From Chitinophaga jiangningensis (lineage in GTDB: Bacteria; Bacteroidota; Bacteroidia; Chitinophagales; Chitinophagaceae), in NCBI RefSeq assembly GCF_900142605.1, contig NZ_FRBL01000005.1:434001-498000 (forward strand): a DNA stretch of 64,000 bases. The letters are read 5' to 3'. Below, one piece after another: positions 36,826 to 42,295 of the stretch. The translations under genes and the position numbers were made by a program. How positions within the stretch are numbered: position 1 is the stretch's first letter; every line of letters starts with the position of its first letter. Below the pieces are notes generated by a model. The model was not told where the DNA came from, did not search any database, and was given only the letters and a program-made list of their open reading frames with translations.

Positions 36826-37851
36826 TCAACTTTTAAGTGCTTTCTTTTCAGCAGCAATTAACTCCCTCCATACTCTTAAATCAATAGTAGGGGGGGAGGC
36901 TACCTTAGCTGCCATATTGGAAAAAATACTTCTCTTAATTGCAGTTATGAGTGTTTTCTGAATGCTATAATAGCTTAAGCCTATTGCATCCTTAATAATG
37001 GACTTTATTGAGGCTTTTGACGCAAACTTAAATTGTCCATTTCTAAGAGTCAAGTTTACTAAATCAATAATCTGATTTTCATTAGGTAAATCTAATCTGA
37101 TATTAACATCAAATCTTCTTAAAATCGCGTCATCTAACATTTCTTTTTGATTCGTTGCTGCAATAACAATACTTGTTTGCGGCAAATAATCGAACAACTG
37201 TAGAATAGTATTTACGACTCTCTTCATTTCGCCATGATCTTGGTCATAATCTCTTACTTTACCAAGTGTGTCAAATTCATCAATGAAAATTATACAATCT
37301 TCGGAAGCAGCTTTTCGAAATATTTTTGCAAGGTTTTTACTAGTCTCTCCTAATTTAGAAGATACAATAGCACCTAAATTAACCACTACCATCATTTTAT
37401 GCAGTTCTCCCGCAATAACATAAGATGCTAATGTCTTACCACAACCAGAAGGACCATGAAATAGAATTTTATTTGCAATTGGCAAACCATATTCACGTAA
37501 TATATCTGCAGCTTGATGCTCCTTAATAAAGAAAGATAATTGTTCCTTCACTTCCAAATCAGCAACCAAATTCTCAAAGGTATAATCAGATGTTAACTTC
37601 TCTAGAATTAACTCGCCTGTTTCCTTGTCATCTAGACGATTAAAATATGTATCAGAACCCGCCTTTGTAAGTGAACTGGTTTTTTGAACACGGATTGCAT
37701 CTTTTAATATCGACTGAAGCTGTAATGCAAAATTAATTTTCTTTGTTTTTTTTGAATGCTCAATGAGTTCATTTAGTACTGACAATAGCCTTTCCTGGTC
37801 ATTTTCTAACCCGAATTTTGCAATATCTTTTATGTAATTAAGTTGACTCAT
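36826..37851 (-). CDS. AAA+ ATPase partner of the subtilase, 341 aa
   Basis: A charged helical N-terminus (about 100 residues) precedes one AAA+ module. Walker A is GPSGCGKT at residues 133-140, Walker B IIFIDEFD at 187-194, sensor-1 AATN at 231-234, and paired arginines RRF at 245-247. The LTKAGSDTYF and DYTFENLVAD segments before Walker A resemble linkers seen in FtsH/Cdc48-like single-AAA proteins. A plausible role is to remodel or deliver substrates to, or to hold in check, the neighbouring protease; this is inference from adjacency. It shares no operon with the subtilase, being convergent. An exact TAnnTTTG element lies 28 bases upstream of its start. Confidence 0.9.
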   Translation of the reverse strand: MSQLNYIKDIAKFGLENDQERLLSVLNELIEHSKKTKKINFALQLQSILKDAIRVQKTSSLTKAGSDTYFNRLDDKETGELILEKLTSDYTFENLVADLEVKEQLSFFIKEHQAADILREYGLPIANKILFHGPSGCGKTLASYVIAGELHKMMVVVNLGAIVSSKLGETSKNLAKIFRKAASEDCIIFIDEFDTLGKVRDYDQDHGEMKRVVNTILQLFDYLPQTSIVIAATNQKEMLDDAILRRFDVNIRLDLPNENQIIDLVNLTLRNGQFKFASKASIKSIIKDAIGLSYYSIQKTLITAIKRSIFSNMAAKVASPPTIDLRVWRELIAAEKKALKS

Positions 37852-37878
37852 GCGATTTTTTCATTTCTAAACAAGGAA

Positions 37879-37886
37879 CAAAATTA
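37879..37886 (-). promoter_or_regulatory. Putative -7 promoter element of the AAA+ gene
   Basis: On the minus strand TAATTTTG matches TAnnTTTG exactly, 28-35 bases upstream of the ATG. No well-spaced -33 element is apparent. Confidence 0.45.
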
Positions 37887-38024
37887 GAGTTTTCGAATTT
37901 AAATAGTCCGCAGCAACAAAGAAAGTTGCTAAAAGAGGTAATATGAGTTAGAAAAGACGGGGCTAATACGCTTTTAAATTTACAATTAAAAAAACAAAAA
38001 CAATCTATTATCAACTATGTTTAA

Positions 38025-38282
38025 TTAAAACCCCTCCCCAAAAAACTCCTCCATCGTCATCCCAAACGCACTCACCACCTTCACCAAACTACTAAACCTC
38101 AAATCCTTCCCTTGCTCATAGCGCCCATACTGCGCCCTCGGGATATTATGCTCATAAGCAAATACCTCATAGTTTGAGTAACCGGCTTTTATCCTTAATT
38201 CCTTAATGCGAGCGCCCAACTTTGCAAGTTGTTCATCAGGATCAAGTGGAGTTGTTGGAGTTTTTTGTTTGCTGCTATCCAT
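38025..38282 (-). CDS. XRE-family helix-turn-helix regulator, 85 aa
   Basis: After a 20-residue polar N-terminus (KQKTPTTPLDPD) a Cro/CI-type HTH follows: LGARIKELRIKAGYSNYEVF, then AYEHNIPRAQYGRYEQGKDL, and the third helix FSSLVKVVSAFGMTMEEFF. The size and layout match small phage or island repressors. Its start faces a cluster of palindromes with the half-site TTTACTA (38304-38410), so it probably represses its own promoter and possibly transcription of the island cargo. The 173-base gap to the AAA+ gene downstream holds a short hairpin and the AAA+ promoter. No toxin partner with an obvious motif adjoins it. Confidence 0.87.
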   Translation of the reverse strand: MDSSKQKTPTTPLDPDEQLAKLGARIKELRIKAGYSNYEVFAYEHNIPRAQYGRYEQGKDLRFSSLVKVVSAFGMTMEEFFGEGF

Positions 38283-38303
38283 AAAATAAAATAAATGAAT
38301 AGT

Positions 38304-38410
38304 TTACTAATTAGTAACCACTAACATGATACTACTGATTAAATACTACCAATATTTTACTACTTATTAGTAGTAAAATATGAAAATCTTTTACTAAATT
38401 GCTAGTAAAA
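38304..38410. promoter_or_regulatory. Cluster of three palindromic operators before the XRE gene
   Basis: Site 1 is a perfect 14-mer, TTACTAATTAGTAA (38304-38317). Site 2 has 12-bp arms ATATTTTACTAC/GTAGTAAAATAT around TTATTA (38352-38381). Site 3 has arms TTTTACTA/TAGTAAAA around AATTGC (38389-38410). All share the TTACTA half-site. The location, 22-128 bases upstream of the XRE start, fits autoregulatory operator sites. Binding by the XRE protein is inferred. Confidence 0.75.
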
Positions 38411-38464
38411 CCTATCAACATGAAAAGGCTATCAGGATAACAAACTGCAAAACACTATTTTAGT

Positions 38465-38640
38465 GATCTAAAGATATTCAAGCTTCTTGCTTTAGATCTC
38501 GTCCTGGAAAACTGGTAATTTGAAAGGCGACGAGGGATACAAGGTGGGTAGCCCATGCTATGGCGCATGGGCTCACTTAGTCGTCGCCAGGTATACCAGT
38601 ACCTCCAGGATGCTAGGATGGGCCATGCGTCTTTTTTATG
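38465..38640 (+). ncRNA. Candidate structured RNA: nested four-helix hairpin
   Basis: A first hairpin pairs GATCTAAAG (38465) with CTTTAGATC (38490). Then four nested helices stack: CCTGG (38503)/CCAGG (38605); ACTGGTA (38511)/TACCAGT (38594); GGCGACGA (38526)/TCGTCGCC (38581); AGCCCATGC (38550)/GCATGGGCT (38565). A six-T tract follows at 38632. No coding frame with family similarity covers it. The element is much more GC-rich than the rest of the island. It may be a small RNA, a structured leader of the 88-residue gene, or a repeat-type mobile hairpin. The strand of transcription is assumed from the T tract. Confidence 0.6.
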
Positions 38641-38683
38641 CCCGCCCATTCACCTCCATTCCCCAATATTAAATCTTCAACCA

Positions 38684-38950
38684 ATGGAAAATATTGCAAC
38701 TTACCCTGAATGGCATCAACTACCATTCAGCCTCACCAACGCAGAATTAATCAATCCCAAAGAAGTCGTGGAAGAATTTTGCTGGCAATTCTCCCTATCA
38801 GAAATAAGAACTTTATTGAAAGAGTGGTACGCTGCCTCTTTATCAGATGATGTAGCCGATAGCAAAAGCATCTTTATTACCTATACCGCATTAGAGAAGC
38901 TAATCGAAGCAATTTATCAGATCAATAAAATGGAGACACCAGAAGAGTAA
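38684..38950 (+). CDS. Island orphan protein of unknown function, 88 aa
   Basis: The ATG at 38684 starts a short acidic protein (MENIATYPEWHQLPFSL, then AELINPKEVVEEFCWQFSL) that is predicted to be largely helical. I do not recognise a family. Frame and composition change sharply at this ATG: upstream the same frame runs through the nested hairpin and is unlikely to be coding. The gene ends just before a terminator and the intact tRNA. It may be the effector or accessory linked to the candidate RNA upstream, but there is no direct evidence. Confidence 0.6.
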   Translation: MENIATYPEWHQLPFSLTNAELINPKEVVEEFCWQFSLSEIRTLLKEWYAASLSDDVADSKSIFITYTALEKLIEAIYQINKMETPEE

Positions 38951-38956
38951 AAACCA

Positions 38957-38986
38957 AAAAAAGCGGCCTAAAATAGACCGCTTTTA
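38957..38986. terminator. Terminator between the island orphan and tRNA
   Basis: AAAAGCGG (38959) pairs with CCGCTTTT (38978) with a partly paired loop, and there are A and T tracts on both sides. It can serve the tRNA (-) and the 88-residue gene (+). Confidence 0.75.
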
Positions 38987-38989
38987 ATC

Positions 38990-39036
38990 CGTGCTCCCAA
39001 CAGGGCATGATCCTGTGACCCCCTGATTATGAGTCA
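38990..39036 (-). repeat. Right att direct repeat inside the intact tRNA
   Basis: Identical over 47 bases to 33724-33770. It covers the anticodon loop to the 3' end of the functional tRNA plus two flanking bases. Confidence 0.92.
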
Positions 39037-39065
39037 GGTGCTCTAACCAACTGAGCTATAGGAGC
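38992..39065 (-). tRNA. tRNA with CAU anticodon (Met elongator or Ile2)
   Basis: The cloverleaf folds on the minus strand: acceptor GCTCCTA/TGGGAGC (one G-T pair), D arm GCTC-AGTTGGTTA-GAGC, anticodon arm CCTGA-CTCATAA-TCAGG with anticodon CAT, a five-base variable loop and T stem ACAGG/CCTGT. CCA is not encoded. The T loop reads ATCATGC instead of the canonical TTCGANNC. CAU could be elongator methionine or the lysidine-modified Ile2 species; the sequence does not decide. The gene served as the integration target of the island to its left. Confidence 0.93.
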
Positions 39066-39207
39066 TGTTCCGAAGAACGCAAACCCTCTTTCGAGGGGAC
39101 GGCAAAATTAATTATTTTATTCAATTAACCTAAAAATATTTTCCACAGTGTAACTCAAACGCCTACACTTTACGAAAAACGCTTTTCTTTGTAGTAAATA
39201 CGCACAT

Positions 39208-39834
39208 ATGCAGGGAATAAAAAATATCATCTTCGACCTGGGTGGAGTAATCCTGAACATCGACTACCAAAAAACCAACGAGGCTTTCGTAAAACTCGGC
39301 GCTGTAAACTTTCACGAGCTGTATTCGCAGTTCAAAGGCTCCAGCCTGTTCAATGACCTCGAAACAGGTCATGTCACCAACGATGAATTCCTGGCAGCAA
39401 TGCATAAACAGTTACCGGAGAACGTCACCGATGAACAGATAATTGCCGCCTGGAACGCCATGCTATTGGATTTCCCCCTGCAGCGACTCCAATTACTACA
39501 GCAATTACGCCAGCAGTATAATTTATATCTCCTTAGTAATACAAACGCTATCCACCTCGATCACTTCAATAAAATCCTGATGGATACCCGCGGTATTCCT
39601 TCCCTGGCGGAATTTTTCGACAAAGCATACTACTCCCACCTGATGGGCTATCGTAAGCCGGGAACTGAAATCTACCAGGTTGTATTGGACGAAAATGGGT
39701 TGAAAGCAGGAGAGACTGTATTTATTGACGATACCTTACCTAATATAGAAGCAGCAAAAAAAGTGGGCATTCACACCATTCATCTGGTACCGCCTAAAAC
39801 GATCCTGGATATTTTTAAACCGCTTGCGGTATAA
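39208..39834 (+). CDS. HAD-superfamily hydrolase (subfamily IA), 208 aa
   Basis: The first HAD motif is slightly altered: IIFDLGGVILNIDY keeps the nucleophile Asp (IFDLGG) as in the YihX/epoxide hydrolase-like HADs, in which the second Asp is replaced. The second motif LYLLSNTNAIH, the third-motif lysine in YRKPGTEIY and the acidic loop VFIDDTLPNIEAAKKVGIH are intact. Phosphatase activity on a small metabolite is expected. It is a single-gene unit between the tRNA and a strong bidirectional terminator. Confidence 0.9.
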   Translation: MQGIKNIIFDLGGVILNIDYQKTNEAFVKLGAVNFHELYSQFKGSSLFNDLETGHVTNDEFLAAMHKQLPENVTDEQIIAAWNAMLLDFPLQRLQLLQQLRQQYNLYLLSNTNAIHLDHFNKILMDTRGIPSLAEFFDKAYYSHLMGYRKPGTEIYQVVLDENGLKAGETVFIDDTLPNIEAAKKVGIHTIHLVPPKTILDIFKPLAV

Positions 39835-39844
39835 AACATAAAAG

Positions 39845-39874
39845 AAAAACCTCACGTTTCCGTGAGGTTTTTTT
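39845..39874. terminator. Bidirectional terminator between HAD and DUF4834 genes
   Basis: AAAAACCTCACG and CGTGAGGTTTTT form a 12-bp stem with a TTTC loop. Confidence 0.9.
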
Positions 39875-40130
39875 ATTTAATTTCTTCAAAATCAATGTAA
39901 TCGCCTTTATCGGGCTTGGATTCCGGACGGGATACCGGCGGCTTCTGCTGCTGCGAACTGTATCCCTGCTGGGCAGCCTGCTGCTGCTCATATTGCTGGC
40001 GCATCGCTTCCTGCATGTCCGACATCTGCCTCCTTACCACCTTGGTTGAGCGATAAATAGGTATGATGAAGTCAAACACCAGCTTATAAAGCAGCCAGGC
40101 AAGAAAAAGATATATTAACGTCTTCAACAT
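39873..40130 (-). CDS. DUF4834-family membrane-anchored protein, 85 aa
   Basis: The ATG at 40130 gives MLKTLIYLFLAWLLYKLVFD, an N-terminal membrane helix, followed by RSTKVVRRQMSDMQEAMRQQ and a Gln-rich disordered tail. This is the DUF4834 layout, conserved in Bacteroidota and often next to ribosomal or division genes. The function is unknown. The longer frame from 40166 is not needed. The stop overlaps the bidirectional terminator by two bases. Confidence 0.85.
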   Translation of the reverse strand: MLKTLIYLFLAWLLYKLVFDFIIPIYRSTKVVRRQMSDMQEAMRQQYEQQQAAQQGYSSQQQKPPVSRPESKPDKGDYIDFEEIK

Positions 40131-40370
40131 AATGGTGCAAAGGTAGCAGATAATCTCTGCCGACACTTTAACCAGCTCGGCATTTTAAGTTTTCTTTAAC
40201 TTTCAACGCCTGCTATATAACTCCCTTGCTATCAGGTAAATGACTACCACAGCCCAAAAACATTCAAAAACACCACCCTCACACATTACACAAATATCAC
40301 ATACAATTAGTCCATTCAGAAAAATATTATCAGAAAAACAGATTTTGTTTCATTATCCAATATAATATCC

Positions 40371-40378
40371 TAATTTTG
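40371..40378 (+). promoter_or_regulatory. Promoter of the rimP-nusA-infB operon
   Basis: TAATTTTG fits TAnnTTTG exactly, with TTTG 23 bases further upstream (40344) as a possible -33 element, slightly too far. The predicted start is just before the leader hairpin. Confidence 0.5.
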
Positions 40379-40398
40379 CGTAGGAAAAATGATTCAAA

Positions 40399-40434
40399 CG
40401 AAGGGGACGAGATATCGGCCCCTTCGCGCTTTTT
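40399..40434 (+). promoter_or_regulatory. Attenuator-like leader hairpin before rimP
   Basis: CGAAGGGG pairs with CCCCTTCG (40419) around a 12-base loop, followed by CGCTTTTTG. The ATG of rimP is two bases beyond the T tract. The form is that of an intrinsic terminator placed in the leader of a nusA operon. Confidence 0.65.
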
Positions 40435-40436
40435 GT

Positions 40437-40901
40437 ATGGCAAACGAACTCGTGATAACAGCAATAAGGGAGTTAGCAGAAGGCCTGCTGGCAAACGATC
40501 CCGACAACTTTCTGGTAGATATCAGAATTAAGCCCACAAATAATATAAAGCTCTTTTTGGATGGGGATAAAGGTGTACCAGTCGATAAACTGGTGTCTTT
40601 TAACCGCGCCCTCTATGCCCTGCTGGAGGAAAAAGCCCTTTTCCCGGATGGCGACTTCTCTCTCGAAGTTTCCTCCCCAGGACTGGATGAACCCCTGAAA
40701 CTGCACAGACAATATCTCAAAAATATTGGCCGAAAAGTGGAAGCCACTTTCCTGGACGGTACTTCTAAAGAAGGAACCCTGACCGCAGTAACAGACGAAG
40801 GTTTTACCATCGAAGAGCTGATTGGAAAGAAAAAAGAAAAAAAATCTACCGAAATAAAATTCAATGAAATCAAGCATACGAAAGTGTGCATTGTGTTCTA
40901 A
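40437..40901 (+). CDS. rimP: Ribosome maturation factor RimP, 154 aa
   Basis: RimP assists 30S assembly. The two-domain layout is visible: an alpha/beta N-terminal domain (NFLVDIRIKPTNNIKLFLDG, FSLEVSSPGLDEPL with the conserved SSPG) and a small SH3-like C-terminal domain (IGRKVEATFLDGT, EIKHTKVCIVF). The ATG at 40437 sits just behind the leader hairpin; an upstream in-frame ATG at 40389 would place the hairpin inside the coding sequence. It precedes nusA by 16 bases, in the conserved rimP-nusA-infB order. Confidence 0.94.
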   Translation: MANELVITAIRELAEGLLANDPDNFLVDIRIKPTNNIKLFLDGDKGVPVDKLVSFNRALYALLEEKALFPDGDFSLEVSSPGLDEPLKLHRQYLKNIGRKVEATFLDGTSKEGTLTAVTDEGFTIEELIGKKKEKKSTEIKFNEIKHTKVCIVF

Positions 40902-40917
40902 AATATAATAAATAAAC

Positions 40918-42165
40918 ATGGCTAGTATTAACCTGATTGAGTCATTCACCGAGTTTAAGGAGGCGGAAAACATTGACCGCCCTACGCTGATGAAGGTTTT
41001 GGAAGATGTGTTCAAGACCCTGCTGAGGAAAAAGTATGGCTCTGATGAGAACTTTGACGTCATTGTAAATACAGAAAAAGGGGACCTTGAAATATTTCGC
41101 CGCCGTACCGTAGTGGAAGATGGAGAAGTGGAGGATGAAAATGCGCAGATCGCATACACAGAGGCTACTGCCATTGAAAAAGACCTGGAAATCGGTGAGG
41201 AACTCTTCGAAGAAGTAGAGATCCTGGACTTCGGACGCCGCGCCATCCTGGCAGCAAAACAAACGCTGTCTGCCCGCATCGGTGACCTCAAAAAGAATAT
41301 TCTCGTAAAGAAATATGCTGATAAAGCCGGCGAAATTGTAACCGGTGAAGTCTACCAGGTTTGGAAAAAAGAAGTTTTATTGCTTGATGATGAAGGGAAT
41401 GAATTAATTTTGCCTAAAGCCGAACAAATCCCCACTGATTATTTCAAGAAAGGGGAGAACGTTAGAGCGGTGGTGAAAAAGGTAGAAATGAAGAATAATG
41501 CCCCACTCATCATTCTTTCCCGAACACATCCATCCTTCCTGGCTAAATTGCTGGAAATTGAAGTTCCTGAGATCTTTGATGGCCTGATCGTTATTAAGAA
41601 AATCGTTCGCGAACCAGGTGAAAGAGCTAAAGTGGCCGTTGAATCTTATGACGACCGTATCGACCCGGTAGGCGCCTGCGTGGGTATGAAAGGTAGCCGC
41701 ATCCATGGTATCGTTCGTGAGCTCAGAAACGAAAACATTGACATTATTAACTATACTACCAATATCCAACTCCTGATTCAACGCTCGCTGACTCCTGCAA
41801 GAATCAGCCGCATGGAAGTGGATATGGAAAATAAATACGCCTCCGTTTACCTGAACCCAGATCAGGTATCCCTGGCCATCGGTAAAAAAGGCGTTAATAT
41901 CAAACTCGCCTGCGAACTCACCGGATTCGAAATTGACGTATTCCGCGATGAACAACAGGAACAAGCCGAATTTGATATTGATCTGGAAGAATTCTCAGAC
42001 GAAATCGAAGAATGGATCATAGATGAACTGAAGCGCATAGGTTGTGATACTGCCCGCAGCGTATTGGAGCTGACCACTGAAGAACTGGTCCGCCGCTCGG
42101 ATCTTGAAGAAGAGACAGTGCAGGATGTAAGAAGAATATTACAGGAAGAGTTTGACAAAGAATAA
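40918..42165 (+). CDS. nusA: Transcription elongation/termination factor NusA, 415 aa
   Basis: NusA modulates RNA polymerase pausing and termination. An N-terminal domain with the conserved LIESFTEFKEAENID start is followed by an S1 domain (GEIVTGEVYQVWKKEVLL) and two KH domains (GACVGMKGSRIHGIVREL and YLNPDQVSLAIGKKGVNIKL). The acidic C-terminal region is one HhH-like repeat. Length is typical of Bacteroidota NusA, shorter than E. coli NusA, which has two extra C-terminal repeats. It is embedded between rimP and infB and may autoregulate through the leader hairpin, by analogy. Confidence 0.96.
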   Translation: MASINLIESFTEFKEAENIDRPTLMKVLEDVFKTLLRKKYGSDENFDVIVNTEKGDLEIFRRRTVVEDGEVEDENAQIAYTEATAIEKDLEIGEELFEEVEILDFGRRAILAAKQTLSARIGDLKKNILVKKYADKAGEIVTGEVYQVWKKEVLLLDDEGNELILPKAEQIPTDYFKKGENVRAVVKKVEMKNNAPLIILSRTHPSFLAKLLEIEVPEIFDGLIVIKKIVREPGERAKVAVESYDDRIDPVGACVGMKGSRIHGIVRELRNENIDIINYTTNIQLLIQRSLTPARISRMEVDMENKYASVYLNPDQVSLAIGKKGVNIKLACELTGFEIDVFRDEQQEQAEFDIDLEEFSDEIEEWIIDELKRIGCDTARSVLELTTEELVRRSDLEEETVQDVRRILQEEFDKE

Positions 42166-42295
42166 AGCCCAGCCAGAACCCTTCCCAGGTAAAGGGCTTA
42201 TTAGAAGGGGAATTGATTTTTTCGAGTTATTGTTTAAACGTAAAAAAACAACCCGTTTGGAAGAAACGGGAAACAGGGGAGGCCCGAATTACGAT

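Larger units (their letters stand above)
33724..39036. mobile_element. tRNA-integrated genomic island, about 5.3 kb
   Basis: The island is bounded by 47-bp direct repeats of the 3' part of a tRNA(CAU) gene, with the intact tRNA at the right end. It is noticeably more AT-rich than the flanking core genes. Contents in order: a tyrosine-integrase N-terminal remnant (+), a subtilase (+), an AAA+ ATPase (-), an XRE regulator (-) with palindromic operators, a long nested hairpin, and an 88-residue orphan (+). With the integrase truncated, the element is probably no longer able to excise itself. The cargo protease-ATPase pair suggests a defence or conflict function; this is inference. Confidence 0.88.

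Noticed and set aside
38465..38640. Nested hairpin considered as a retron msr-msd
   Set aside because: No reverse transcriptase gene is encoded in the island or nearby, which a retron requires.
38455..38649. Minus-strand open frame over the hairpin region
   Set aside because: It is the shadow of a near-palindromic sequence, with no coding character and no promoter or start context.
38555..38683. Upstream extension of the 88-aa orphan frame through the nested hairpin
   Set aside because: The frame runs straight through four perfect helices and its composition differs from the clear protein starting at 38684; an ATG at 38684 explains the coding part.
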